Below are positions 47,100 through 59,943 of a DNA stretch of 64,000 nt, piece after piece. Each line of letters begins with the position of its first letter. Within the stretch, counting starts at the first letter, position 1. Source of the stretch: Gnetum montanum (lineage: Eukaryota > Streptophyta > Gnetopsida > Gnetales > Gnetaceae); contig MNCI01004877.1 of assembly GCA_015680685.1 (NCBI GenBank), forward strand, positions 115,850-179,849, given 5' to 3'. The translations under genes and the position numbers were made by a program. Below the pieces are notes generated by a model, which worked only from the letters and a program-made list of their open reading frames with translations, did not search any database and was not told the origin of the DNA.

Positions 47100-50000
47100 A
47101 AATGATGGTGAATCTTAATATATTTGATACAAGAATGTTAGATTGAATTCTTAGTCATGTTGATGGCACTCTTATTATCATAATACATAGGGGTGGAGTT
47201 TATGTTTACTCTTAGATTTTTGATAGTCTCTTTCATCCAAAGTAATTGAGCACAAAAACTACTAGCAAAGATGAATTTAGCTTCTGCAATTGAAAGAGTT
47301 GTAGAGGTTTTCTTCTTGGTTGTCCAAGAAATGAGACTTCTTCCCAAAAAGAAACAATTACCACTCATGCTATGGAAATCATTAGAACACAATACCCAAT
47401 TTGCATCACAATAATTGACAAGATCAAGGGAGGAACCCTTTGGATACTAAAGGCCCTAGTTAGTAGTACTTTTTAAGTAGGAAAGATTTGTTTAACAGTT
47501 TGGTAGTGAGAATCTTTTGGAGTTGACTAATATCTAGCACAAAATCCTACACTTAAAGCTATATCTAGTTGACTTGTAGTTAGATAAATAAGAATACCAA
47601 TCATACCTCTATAAAGCTTGGAATCAACTAGCTTACCTTGGTCATCTTTAAAAACTTTAGAATTTGTAGCCATTGGAGTACCTTTAACTTTAACATCAAC
47701 CAAGTCATATTTTAGTAGAAGATCTTTTACATACTTAGTTTGACATAAGAAGGTCCCATCAATTGTCTAATAGATTTGAAACCCAAGAAAATTCTTGAGC
47801 TCTCCCATCATTCTCATTTCAAATTTGGACTACATGAGATTAGAAAACTTCTTGCAAAGGATTTCATTAATGGCACGAAAAATAATATCATCAACATAGA
47901 TTTGAACAATTAGAAGATCTTTTTCTTCTCTTTTAATAAACAACGTAACGTTAACCTTACCTCTTTCAAATCCATTAGATATGAGATGTTGGGAAAGTCT
48001 TTCATACTAAGCTCTTGGAGCTTGTTTAAGGCCATAGAGAGCCTTCATGAGTTTGTAGACATAATCGGTCTTGATGGAATCAAAAAACCCTTCAGGTTGT
48101 TCAATATAAACTTCTTCTTGTATGGTTCCATTTAGGAGTATACTTCTAACATGCATTTGATAAAGCATGATGTTTTTGATACTTACATAAGCACGAAGAA
48201 GTCTAATAGATTCTAGCTTAGCAACAAGAGTAAAAGTTTCATTAAAGTCTATTCCTTCTTGTTGGCTGTATTTTTTGGCAACCAATCTAGCCTTGTTCTT
48301 TATGATGTTTCCATTTTCATCAATCTTGTTTCTAAAGACCCATTTAGTCCCAATAATAGGTTTATTAGTAGGCATAGGTGTTAATTCCCATGCATCATTT
48401 CTAGAAAATTGAATAAGTTCATCTTGCATTGCTAATATCCACCCTTCCTCTCTTTTGGCTTCCTTAAAAGTTTTGGGTTGAAGTTGAGAAAGATATGCCG
48501 AAAAGGCATAAATCTCTTTAATTTGGCTTCTAGTACAAACACCATCTTGAACTTCACCAATTAAATCATTAATAGAGTGAGTTTTGCTACGTTTAGACAT
48601 TTTTGGTAGAGTGGGAGATATTTCTTGGTCATCATCACTTTCTTCCTCTTCATGTTCACTACTAGATTTTGAATTCTTGTCATCTTGTACTAAAGTTGGG
48701 TTGGATAATTTCTAAATGGAAATAATTTTGTCATTAGGTTAAGAATAAGTAATGTCATAGCTATCTATTTTAACATTTATGATTTCCTCTACCATATTTG
48801 CTCTTTTAATAAACACTTTATATGCCCTACTAACTAAAGAATAACCAAAGAAAATTCCTTTATCGATTTTTGCATCAAACTTTCTCAAGGTATCTTTATC
48901 ATTTAGGATATAGCATTTTGAACAAAAAACATGAAAGTAAGCTACTAAGGGCTTTCTACAAGTCCATAATTCATAAGGGGTTTTGGAAGTGAATCTTCTT
49001 ACTAGAGCTTTGTTGGACATGTAATAGGCAATGTTGATATCATTCTCCCCAGCTTGTTTAAGATTCTATTCTTTCATTTAGCCATACCATTTTATTGAGG
49101 AGTTCTTACAGCAAAGAATTGATGTAGAATGCCATTCATTTGACAAAATTGTTTAAATTTTGCATTTTTAAACTCACCTCCATTATCACTTCTAATAACC
49201 TTAATGCCATATCTTTTTTCTTTCTAGATCTGATTACTAATTCTCAAAAAATGATCAAACACTTCATCTTTTTTATATAAAAAGGCAACCCAAGTAAAGT
49301 AAGAATAATCATTAATAATAGTTAGAAAATATATTTTCTTTCCTAGGCTAAGAGTTTGAATTGGACCAAATACATCCATATGAAGTCAATTTAAGGGACG
49401 AGTAGTATAAATACAATTTTCTTACCAAATCTTACCCTTGTTTGTTCTTCCTTTTGATAGGCTTCACAGGTATTTAGGTTGAAATCTTTAAGCTTAGGGA
49501 GACCATGCACCATTTCTTTTATTACCAAAGTCTGGAGAATTTCCTTATTGATGTGGCCCAATTTCCTATGCCAAAGACATGTATCATTTGCAAAACTTAC
49601 TAAACACTTGGATTCAAGGTTAGGAGAGTTTCCAAAAATAGTAGCATATACATTTCCTTTTCTAGATCCTTCAATCACAATATTTTGAGTAGATAAATAT
49701 GGTATTCTACAACTTTCTTTTGAAAAGGTAACATTAAAATTAGAGTCACAAAGTTGGCTCATACTTAGAAGATTATGCTATAATCCATCAATGAAAAACA
49801 CTTTGTTCATAGTGGGTAATCCCTTACCTTTTCTTCCAATGGTACCAATACCTATTATGGGTGCTTCCATGTCATCTCCAAATGTGAGTATACCACAATT
49901 TTGTTCTGTGAAGCAGGTGAAGTAGGATTTGTTACTTGTCATGTGCCTTGAGCATCCATTGTCAATATACCATGTGCTAGCATTACCATTGGAGAACGTA

Positions 50001-50510
50001 ATTTGTGCCATCAAATTCTTTTCAATCTTTTCTTCTTTCTCTCTCCAATCCAGCATGGTTTTCTTTCTAAGATGGTTTTGTAAAAACCAATAGTGGTGAT
50101 GCATTCTAAGATAACAATAAGCTTGAACATGACTGTATTTACCACAAAGAAACATTTCAATTTATTTGATCTATAAGATTTTCCAAACTTGGATAAATGT
50201 TGCTTTTCATTCTTGGGTTTCTCCAAAGAGCTCTTGTTCAGTTGCTCAAACATTCATGTCAATTTTTGAATCTCAGCCCTAAGGTCTGAGTTTTCCCTTT
50301 TGAGGTAAGAGCATTCATCATCAAGAATTTTGACTTTTATTTCCTTGGTATGGAAAGCATCTTTTATTTTAATGCACAAGTTTTGGAAAGAAAGAATGCT
50401 ATGGAAAAATGTTTCATACCTATCTTCAAAGGAGGCATTATTTTGATAATCATAGAAATTGTTAACTTTACAAGCATAGTCTTCTATCTTTCTAAATGTA
50501 AGCATAGAAA
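47100..50510 (-). pseudogene. Copia polyprotein, interrupted
   Basis: Reads leftwards. At 50510-50160 is a coiled-coil gag tail with 'KRENSDLRAEIQKL'; only about 140 bp separate it from the LTR, so the usual N-terminal gag domain is missing. The protease has 'WYIDNGCSRHMT' (active-site DSG changed to DNG) at about 49970. The gag-pre-integrase zinc region is 'LWHRKLGHINKEIL' (49560). The integrase C-terminal part lies at 48739-49020. Reverse transcriptase starts 'AMQDELIQFSRNDAWEL' at 48400, with catalytic 'YVDDIIF' at about 47895. RNase H is at 47138-47392 ('SISWTTKKKTSTTLSIAEAK'-like). Stops and frame changes occur between these blocks; it could not produce a working polyprotein. Confidence 0.85.
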
Positions 50511-50636
50511 TAATATACTTACCATGATAAAAGAGGTGAAAAATGAATTAAGTGCACTAGTTGATAATGTCCATTAGGCTCCGTCTGATGCTAACTATCC
50601 CTTCCATGTTCACTCTTGAAGAGAGCAAGAGTACTA

Positions 50637-50649
50637 GGCTCCAATACCA
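50637..50649 (-). other. Primer-binding site of the copia element
   Basis: Minus strand TGGTATTGGAGCC against the consensus TGGTATCAGAGC; two transitions. It lies two bases inside the 5' LTR. Confidence 0.75.
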
Positions 50650-50651
50650 CT

Positions 50652-51743
50652 TCAGCATCGTTGAACTTAGAAGGGTAGGATGAATAAGTTCCCTAATTTC
50701 AAACTTAATGATATACACACACCAAATTGTAACATGGTTTCCTATCTTGGGTAGTCTACACTTGGAGGGTAGATCACAAGCACACCTTCAGACTCTGTTG
50801 CTCTTAAAAGATGGTTGAAGGGTCCACAAACTATACAGTCTTCAAGCCTTGCTCTAGAGTGTTGTACCATAAGACCAATCACTCAACCCCACAAGGTCCT
50901 GTTAGGCTTGGAAATGTGGTTTTAAGGCTTTCAAAACTTTTACAATCTTAAGCTCCATACCAGAGTGTTGTACAATAGCACCAACAATTCAATTTTGTAG
51001 GATCTTGACAAGCGCAAGCACATAAACCCCATAGGGTAACAAGAACAAGAGTTACAAGGGATAATTGCAACTTAGTTTGTTGATCCTTATATAGTTAGGT
51101 ACAACACACTTTGAAATGCCAAAATGATAATACAATGAGGAGCAATACAAAATTCAATGATTAAAAATGATTATACAATGAATACAACAAGGCTTTCACT
51201 TTTTCCAATGCACATGAAGTGTTCTTGTAGCTGCCATGTTTCTAAATCCATCTTGAAACTCATGCAATAGCTAGCCAAAAATGACTAACAGTCATGGAAG
51301 ATGTATTTCTCTTGTCTGAGTCCTCTCTTTAAAACTACCCTCCATTCTGGGAAGACGTCTTTACTTAGTGAAATACATCTTCATGAGGTCTTCATCCTAG
51401 AAGACGTCTTTGTCATATGAAACAAATCTTTCTAAAGTTAGTTTGCATTCTATGAAGACATCTTTCTATGATGAAGAAGTCTTTGCCTAAAGAAAGATGT
51501 CTGCTATTTCTCAGAGATGTCTTTGTCCATGAAGCCTTTAATTCTACCAAGTTATTTTCTATTTCTTGAAGACATCTTTGTTCACTTTCCCTTTCCCTTG
51601 CATGATGAATGCATCATTCCTTGTGCATAACCTTGCACAATCCAAGTTCTTATCTTGCATGCACAATAACTACACATCCATACAAACAACCTTGTATTTC
51701 ATTTTTCTTAATGTTTTGACATACCAAATCCAAAAGGTCTACA
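50652..51743 (-). repeat. 5' LTR of the copia element (1092 bp)
   Basis: Starts TCAGCATCGTTGAAC (TG changed to TC) and ends GGTCTACA. It has the same palindrome cluster at 51290-51580. It differs from the 3' LTR by many substitutions and small indels, so the insertion is old. Confidence 0.8.
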
Positions 51744-51748
51744 CTAGA

Positions 51749-52189
51749 CACATTTGCATGAATGGAAATAAAATCAAGATTTCTTCTATTCATTGTAGCT
51801 CTCAGATTAACTTTACTTTACTTTTTAATAGTTTACTTTAAATGAATTTTACTTTCATATTATTAAGTAATTAATATTATTGTTTGTAAGTAATGTAAGT
51901 AATATGACTTCAACCATAATATTAACACTAGCAGTGAATACTTCGTACACTCAATAGTAAACACTTGGTAACCCAACAACGTTAATATATGTTTAGGATG
52001 TGTATAGAAGGTGGGAATGGATACTTCACATTTAGGCTAATTAGTTAACTAAGTAGTTAATTAATTTGTTAGTTTAAATATTAAATCCTCATCTATTTAA
52101 TCATTTCACAGATATGAAAATAATAAAAAGTATAAAAATAAATATCTTAAACCTTAACCACACTTAACCATAATTAGAGATTAACATAG
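51749..52189 (+). repeat. LTR D, third piece, truncated by gap
   Basis: The reverse complement shares 'agtatccattcccacc' and 'gggttaccaagtgttt' with the family LTRs. It follows piece two after the copia element and runs into the run of N. The three pieces add up to about 720 bp of an expected 830-900 bp. Confidence 0.7.
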
Positions 52190-52563
52190 NNNNNNNNNNN
52201 NNNNNNNNNNNNNNNNNNNNNNNNNNNNNNNNNNNNNNNNNNNNNNNNNNNNNNNNNNNNNNNNNNNNNNNNNNNNNNNNNNNNNNNNNNNNNNNNNNNN
52301 NNNNNNNNNNNNNNNNNNNNNNNNNNNNNNNNNNNNNNNNNNNNNNNNNNNNNNNNNNNNNNNNNNNNNNNNNNNNNNNNNNNNNNNNNNNNNNNNNNNN
52401 NNNNNNNNNNNNNNNNNNNNNNNNNNNNNNNNNNNNNNNNNNNNNNNNNNNNNNNNNNNNNNNNNNNNNNNNNNNNNNNNNNNNNNNNNNNNNNNNNNNN
52501 NNNNNNNNNNNNNNNNNNNNNNNNNNNNNNNNNNNNNNNNNNNNNNNNNNNNNNNNNNNNNNN
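52190..52563. other. Assembly gap (374 N)
   Basis: Run of undetermined bases. From the LTR length, the remaining end of LTR D and any primer-binding site should lie here. Confidence 1.
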
Positions 52564-53779
52564 TGTAAGGAAGTTACATGATAATGTTAATAGTTACATA
52601 ATGATGTCAATTAACAAAACAATTTCTTCATCCCTTTGATAAATAGTAATGTTTTAGTTATATTTGTTTTCTACATACAGGTACAAAAGACAAGGAGATG
52701 GAGGGAGCTAAAAGAGTTTGACATATCAACAGTGTGGAGGAGCCTAACTAGAATAGGTGAAAGGCATGGATAGTTAAAAGATTTATGAAAGAGGACAAGA
52801 GTAATGTGTTGGCTTTTTAAAGTAGAAGAAAATAATTTTTTATTTTTATTATACAATAGGAGTTCATTTTAAAAAAATATAGGAAATTTCCAAATTGATG
52901 GGCAATTATAATGTTATTTTAGCTCTAATCCATATATATTTATTTAATTTTTACGACTTTTTGTCATTGGGGCTATATTGTGTTATTTTTAGTAAATTTT
53001 TCCCTACTTGTTACACATATATATATCCAAGGCTCCTTGGAAATTTGTATTATGGAATCATCAATATAATTTTAGTAAGAATTTGACTATTAGTTGAATA
53101 GTCAAAATTGGGACATTCACTATTTCATTGTAGATAAAATCTAAAGCTCTATTAAGAGCTAAGTGGTTATTTCTTAATAAATCCTTTACTTTATTTTTAT
53201 TAGGATGAAAGTTTGTGGTTTTAAAGGTGGTTTCTGAAAGTTGTTATTGACTGTCACAAAAATTTAATGAGAACTAGTTTTTCTTGTTTACATTTAGTTA
53301 ATTATATTATTGCTCTATTGCCCAGTATTTTGTTTATTTAAAATTAGATTTTTAAAATTATTTTACAATTATTTATAAGGTGCTTCCAATATGTTTCAAT
53401 TGTTGCCCGTTACTTTCAATTTATGTTGCATCTCAATTTACTTTCAATTTTCTCATATTAAAGAAATGTTATATTTATGTATTAATCAAAATGAAGTTAT
53501 ATTTTTTAAGTTTATTAATATTTTGATCATCAATTGGATTTGTCTCTTTTATATTAACTGCAAAAAAACCAATGATATTCAATCATAACTCCCTTGAATT
53601 AATCAATTTTCATGAAGACTGTTTTATGTTTAAATTAATCACATGGTCAAAAGTTATAAGCAACATTGCCCTCACCAGTTAAGACTATTCTCAGGTTTCC
53701 ATATCCACATGGGAGATGCCCTAGGTGATAGTCTCCTAAAACATATTTTCAAAGAGAGTTGCTTGTTGTCCAATTTTTC
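52564..53779. other. AT-rich DNA, no gene recognised
   Basis: Very AT-rich; the open frames are short and Leu/Ile/Phe-rich by composition only. Confidence 0.4.
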
Positions 53780-54904
53780 ACATCAACACTAATGAAGAAA
53801 GCTTCTTCATTTATAATATTTGTTTGTAATATTTATTGGCTACTAGGGCCCATATAAGAAAGTCATAAAAAATTATTTGTGGGACAAGAATATGATCAAG
53901 TTTCTTTTAGACATTTGAAGGTAGAAAGATTCATTTTTACATGTAATTTTTAAGGTAAATAAGGCTTTTATCTCAGGCTCTTTGAGCAATGCATTCATCC
54001 CATTTGTAATTCTAGGAGCATTCTAAGTTCAGATATTTAAAAGGAAGGTTATGTCCAACTATTTATATACCTTATTATTTATTCCACAATTATGATCCTT
54101 GTTTTTATACATAACTTTCATGCTTAAAAGGTCAAATTATAAAAATTACTAAAAATTTATTGTGAAAATTTATAAAAATAACTGATATTTTATTGCAACA
54201 CTTTTACAAAAGTTTAAAATTAAAATATAAAGTAAGACTAACAATAATATTTCCAATTATAATTGCATATTGAATTAGTAACATGATAGAATACAACCCT
54301 GCTTTAAATTTTTTTTTAAAACCTCAAATACATTACCGATAATTTCATAGATCTTTATACCTGTAAATACATTTTAAATCTTTACAATTTTGTTCTAGGT
54401 GTTGCAATCCACCGACAAGATAGGCAGAGCATAATGAAAAGCAGTCTTAACGACCTGATTTTGATGATGACATCCATCCATTGTGCGGCTAAACTAGAGC
54501 CAGCATCTAGATTTAGTGACTACAAACATGGAAGAGAGTGAAATCTAGCACCAAGATTCTTTAAATTTGTGCACACGGCCAAGGACAAGAACTTAGGAGA
54601 GACCAATTGACCAATGTTGTTTGAAAGCTCTTCTAGACTAGTGCAACCATGCAAATAGAGTGATTGCAACAAAGAAAGGTGCTCTACACTTTGAGGCACT
54701 TGTGCAACTCTCTTACAACCTCTAAATGTTAACCTGTTCAATGAAGCACAACCTCCCATGTTTGGTGGAAGTTCTGTTAATGTTGAGGCACCTTCTCCTA
54801 GTGTAGATTGCAAATGCTGTAGAGTGTGTAGTTCATCAGGCATGCTACAAAACTATTCAAAATACCATAAACACAATTCTAGTAATGATTTCATGCATGC
54901 TAAT
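53780..54904 (-). pseudogene. NLR copy C, 3' part
   Basis: From about 53780 this matches the 3' flank of copies A and B. The LRR exon (about 54350-54900) is homologous to B exon 7: 'MPDELHTLQHLQ', 'LTELPPNMGGCASLNRL', 'VPQSVEHLSLLQSL' and 'NNIGQLVSPKFLSL', with stops after 'SLPCL' and later frame damage. It is interrupted at 54904 by the chromovirus and continues at 60489. Confidence 0.8.
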
Positions 54905-55449
54905 TGTTACTAGGTGAATCACAACAGCTAATTTTTCTCACCAGGTGATAGCGCAAAGTGCCCCAACTTAGCCAGCTACTTGCAATGAATGCACAACGAT
55001 GCTCAAGCTCAACAAAAATATGCTTACAGGAAAAATCTCGACCTTTACTCTCAAAGGAATATGTTACAACACGCACAGGAGGTTGCCCCAATGTGAGCAG
55101 CACCTCCTGCTTTTAGAGGTGTGAGCATACTTGGCCTTGCCAATGCAGTCCTATGACTGGCATTACAAATGCATCACTTGCATCTCCAAAGAGTATGCAC
55201 ATAATTCCTTTGCATGTGCTACATCTAGGTAAACTCAGTTGTAGTCCCCTCACATGTGTCACACCTAGCTTCCTCTAGATGTGCATTCACTACATCTAGG
55301 CAAACCCAGTTGTAGTCCCCTTGGATGCGTCGCATCTAGCTCTGCCTGGCGGTACCAGATGTCTTTCCCCACTCCAAGTATGGATCAAGTGTAACTCACA
55401 TACTCTTGCACATGAGCCTATGATTGTGGTAACTCAAGAGCTTGTGACA
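54905..55449 (-). repeat. 3' LTR of the chromovirus (545 bp)
   Basis: Contains two-fold internal repeats of 'ctacatctaggtaaactcagttgtagtcccc' type at 55210-55320. It has the same length as its mate, with scattered substitutions, mostly transitions. Confidence 0.9.
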
Positions 55450-55489
55450 AACCCACCCCCACCAGATGAGTTCGACATCCTTGTCAGAA

Positions 55490-58400
55490 GTCCTTCTAAG
55501 TAGAGTTTGATCACCTTCTCAAACTACCACAGGGTAACATCACGTTCCCATGTGGCATCCTCCTCACTATAGCCCTTCCACTAGACTAAGTAGTCAGTGT
55601 GCTGATTCTTTCGACTAGCACCCTCGATGTGGTGACTATGAATTCTCTCAACCATTCTTTGAAATTTCTTTCGGATGCCAGGAGTAGCTCTCTTGACTTG
55701 ATGCCTCACTACATCCTTAACCTCATAGAAGGGTTTGAGGAATCTTACATGAAATGTCAAATGGATTTTCATTTGCTCTGGTAGTTTCAATCAGTAGGCC
55801 ACATTGCCCACCCACTTCACAACCTCAAATGGTCCATTGTACCTCTGAAGAAGGGCTTTTTGATACCACTTATCAATGACCTTCTTCTAGATTTGGGGAG
55901 TAAGTTTTAATAAGACCTTATCCCCTTCATTGTACTCAACAACCCTCTGATTCTAATCAGCATACTTCTTCATGCACCTCTGTACCTTAGCTAACCTATC
56001 CTGAGCTTGCTCATAGAGTTCCTGCTTATCACGTGCAAAGCGATACGTTGTAGGGCATTTCCCTTGTGAATTTGATATTGCCACCTCCAAGGGCATTTTG
56101 GGCTGATGCTCAAAGAAAAACTCTACAAGACTCAACCATGTTAAATAATTTTAATGCAAGTTGTAGCAGAATTGGGTGGTGTCCAGCAATGCGACCCAAT
56201 TCTGTTGACTTGCAGTTACAAAGTGGCAAAGATACTCTTTGACCAAAGCATTCACTCACTCCGTTTGCCCATTCGTCTGGGGATGGTTGGCTATGGAAAA
56301 TTTCAATTCTAATCCCATAAAAGAGAACAACACCACCCAGAACTTCCCTATGAATCGGGCATCCTAATCACTTACAATATCTCGTGGTACCCCAAATACC
56401 TTTACAACATGCCGAAAGAAGAGTTCGGTAGTTGCTTCTGTAGTGCATGCCTAAGGTGCAACTACAAACACTGCATACTTTGAAAATCGATCGACTACAA
56501 CCAATACCGATGCCTTCCCATCCACCTGTGGGAAGCCTATGATGAAGTCTAGGAAAACACACTCCCATGGTCTTTTCAGGATTGGAAGAGGTTGAAGAAG
56601 CCCAACCTGCTTCTTCTTCTCTGTCATGTCTAGTTGACACACTAGATAGGTTCTCATATATAATTCCACATCCTCTTCCATCTTAGGCCAAAAGTAGCCT
56701 CGAGATAAAAGAGCTAGCATCCTCTTCACCTCTGGGTGTCCAACCCATTGGGTGTCATGAGTTTCCCTCATGAGTTCACACCATAGTCCCTCACCCTTAG
56801 GAACATATAGCCTGTTCCCCCGAGCATACAAGAGATTAGCCTTAAGCCAATACTTTCTCACAAGGCCTTCATGCACCTATTATTTTAATTGACAATAGGT
56901 CTTGTCTGCTTCTGCAGCTTCTTTCACTATGTCAATGAAGTTCGACTGAACTATCATCAACACTACAACATAAGCCTAAACTTTCTTTCGACTTAGCACA
57001 TCCACTACCTAGTTCTCCCATCTAGGTTGATGAACCCAATTGAAGTCAAACTCTACAAGGTATTCTTGCCACCTGGCTTGCTTTGGGGAGAGTTTCTTCT
57101 AAGTTTTAAAGTATGTGTTGGCCACATTGTTTGTGACCACTGTGAACTTCGTTCCCAACAAGTAATGCCTCCAAATATTTAGGCAGTGCACCACTACCAT
57201 CATTTCCTTCTCATGAGTAGTATATCACTACTCTGCATCCTTGAGCTTCCTACTCTTAAAAATAATTGAATGTCTCTCTTACACCAGGTTTCCACCAATA
57301 GCTTGATTAGATGCATTGGTATGAAGTTCAAATGGAACTTCAAAGTCGGGCAACCGCAACACCCATTCTGATGTTACAGCTTCCTTAATTTGTTTGAAGG
57401 CCTTCTCACAAGCCTCTGACCAAACCCATGTTTGGTTCTTCTTTAGTAAATCGGTCAAGGAGGCTACCTTCCTTGCGTAGCCCTCAATGAACTATTGGTA
57501 ATAGTTGGCAAGTCCTAGAAAGGACCGCAACGCAGGCATCTTCTTTGGAGTGGGCCACTTCACAATCGCCTGCACCTTCCAATCATCCGTCCAGATTTTT
57601 CCCTTTGATATTCGGTGACCAAGGAACAAGAGCTCTTGAATACCAAATTCACATTTTTCTTTCTTTACATACAAGTGGTTTTCTTTTAGCCTTTAGAAAA
57701 CTTGCCTCAAGTGTTCTATGTAAGCCTCCAGACTCTCACTATACACAACAATATCATCTAGATAGACTACCACCGATCTATCTAGGAACTCATATAAAAC
57801 ATCATTCATAAAATTACAAAATGTGGTAGGGGTGTTGGTGAGCCCAAATGGCATCACCAAAAACTCAAAAGAGCCATATCGAGTTACACACGCTATTTTT
57901 GCTTCATCCCCAATAGCGATGTGCACCTGCTAATACCCAGACTTTAAATCGATCTTGGTAAAATACCTTACTCTTGCTAAACGATCAAACAAGTTTACCA
58001 CATTTGGAATTGGGTACTTGTTTTTTATGGTGATTTTGTTCAATACCCTGTTGTCCACGCACATCTGCAGCATTTCTTCCTACTTCTTTTGAAAGAGCAC
58101 CCATGCTCCATATAGTGCCTTTGAAGGTTGAAGGTAACTAGCCTCCAACATCTCATCTAGTTGCTTGAGCAACCGAGCAAGTTCCATGGGGGACATTTGA
58201 TAAGGAACACTCACGAGTGGCCTTGCCCTGGGTTCTAGCTCGATCCGATGGTCTACCCTCCTTCTAGGAGGTAAGACCTTGGGTAAATTAGGTAGCATCA
58301 CATCTTCAAATTCTATTAGCATATGCTCCACACAATTAGGCACTTCTACTATGTGATTCTCCTTGATCTCCACCAGGGTAGCTAGCATAGTGACATTACC

Positions 58401-58780
58401 TCATTTTACCCTCAAATTCGTTTGAGCTATCGATTGAAATATCGGTTTGGGCTCTTTACATTTGATAGGAATAAAATTGGGTTACCTTTCATCGACAATC
58501 AACATTCCCCCCAAAAGTGGTGCCATTAAGCTTTAGCCCTTACAAAGAATTTGACCCACAAAATCAACTCAAAGTCATCTAAAAAGATGACAAAAAAATT
58601 ACAATCATCCTTCTAGAGACCAACTCTAAGAGGAGAAGAGATCACACCATGAACTAGTTGTGCTCCCGAGTTCACAGCCTTAACCTTGCTTTGGCTCTTG
58701 GCAATGGTAAAGCCAAGTTTCTTCACCAACTGCTGGGACACGAAGTTGTTTGTCACTCCTATTTCTAGTATTGTAGTTAC
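55490..58780 (-). pseudogene. Chromovirus pol (protease, RT, RNase H, integrase, chromodomain)
   Basis: Reads leftwards. The protease has 'ILEIGVTNNFVSQQL' (58770-58700; DSG changed to EIG). RT is at 58388-57690: 'VPYQMSPMELARL', then 'ACVTRYGSFEFLVMPFGL', catalytic 'VVYLDDIVVYS' at about 57750. The connection is '[13 protein letters not shown]' (57640). RNase H lies at about 57450-56950. The integrase has an HHCC zinc region with one Cys changed ('THDTQWVGHPEV...YLVCQLD') and core 'LVVVDRFSKYAVFV' (56460). The C terminus has 'IHLTFHVRFLKPF' (55760), then a chromodomain, 'WKGYSEEDATWERDV' at 55560-55520. Stops, including two inside the chromodomain, make it non-functional. Confidence 0.85.
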
Positions 58781-58783
58781 CTT

Positions 58784-59932
58784 CTATCTGTTGAGGAAGA
58801 CCTCCACGAACATCAGCTCATTGGCTGGAGCAAACTTTTGGCAAGAAAGAGTATTTAGCAACTGTAATGGGTTGCACCTCGAGTTGTTGTAATCTCCCTC
58901 AGACTCCTCTTGAAGTTTGAGGATCAAGAGCTTCTCTCTAGAAGGGTAGTCACGATCTTGGTGTGGTCCATCAAAAATAAAGCACTCAAACGAGAATTTC
59001 TTCCCTTGGGAGGTTCCATCTCCCTTGGGTTTAGAAGGCATCCCCTCCTTCTTCTTGTCTTTGGGGCCTTGATGTTGTTTTCCTCCCTTCTTACCCTCGT
59101 CCTAGGGCTTCTTCCGCTCTGAATTGGATCCAAAATTGCCCTGTTTCAAATCGATCAAGCCATCCGTAGCGGCTATGGCCATTGGCAAATCTTTCATGTT
59201 CTACCTTCTCAGCTCTACCTAAGCCCACAGCTGCAACCCTGAAAGGAAGTTAAATAACTTATCCTCATTAGACATACTTTTGCTGTTTAGTATTAAGGAA
59301 CTAAATTCCTTGACGTATTTGCATAAGGTAGTGGTGTGTCTCAAATTTTTGAGGGACTCCCATGCCATCCATGTGACATTCAAAGGAAGGAATTGATCCT
59401 TTAGGTCCTTTCTTAGCACCTCCCATGTTGTGATTTGAGGACGGCTGGCACTCACATCGTTCTCCAACGGCGTCCTCCACCAGAGCTTTGCATCTTCCAC
59501 AAGATACATGCTCATTATCGTAACCCTTTGCTCCTTAGGAACACGAGTAGCAGAAAAGTATTGCTCCATGTCCCACAAAAATTTTTTTAGCTCCTTTGCA
59601 TTCTGGCTCCCTCCAAACCATTTTGGCTCCGAGACTTTTAGTTTGGAGGTATCCAGGTTCCTGCAAACGTTTGAAGATCCTACAACGATCTTCTTTCGTA
59701 ATGCAAGGTCATCTTCAAGGGATGAAAAATGTACCTTTACACTCTCAATCTTGCAAACATGAGATTTGAATTCACTTTACACAACATCATTATTTTGCTG
59801 TAATTCGTTAATCTCCCTATGGTGCAGAATAGCATGGTCTGCAAGGGATTGAGCATTAGGAGAAGGAGCTCCAATCAATGCTCCAAAACAATGGTGCACT
59901 TAGCAAGGTCCTCCATCATGAACAACCTTGCT
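58784..59932 (-). pseudogene. Chromovirus gag
   Basis: Starts near 59932 (Met-Met-Glu-Asp-Leu-Ala-Lys), breaks frame, then reads a coiled coil and 'EPKWFGGSQNAKELKKFLW'. The gag domain (59219-59578) has 'YLVEDAKLWWRTPLEN' and 'LCKYVKEFSSLIL'. The zinc knuckle at about 58975 is 'ECFIFDGPHQDRDYPSRE', a CCHC motif that has lost two Cys (Phe and Tyr instead). Confidence 0.8.
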
Positions 59933-59941
59933 CTAATACCA
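59930..59941 (-). other. Primer-binding site of the chromovirus
   Basis: TGGTATTAGAGC on the minus strand, one transition from TGGTATCAGAGC, two bases from the LTR end. Confidence 0.8.
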
Positions 59942-59943
59942 AC

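Larger units (their letters stand above)
45652..51743 (-). mobile_element. Ty1/copia retrotransposon, 6.09 kb, two LTRs
   Basis: Complete in outline, pseudogenised in coding. Left (3') LTR 45652-46718 and right (5') LTR 50652-51743 are flanked by the perfect target duplication CTAGA (45647-45651, 51744-51748). The primer-binding site at 50637-50649 reads TGGTATTGGAGCC on the minus strand, close to the initiator-Met-tRNA type TGGTATCAGAGC, two bases from the LTR. The polypurine side after 46718 reads ttgggagat on the minus strand. The internal domain order (protease, integrase, reverse transcriptase, RNase H) is copia-type. It sits inside LTR D. Confidence 0.9.
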
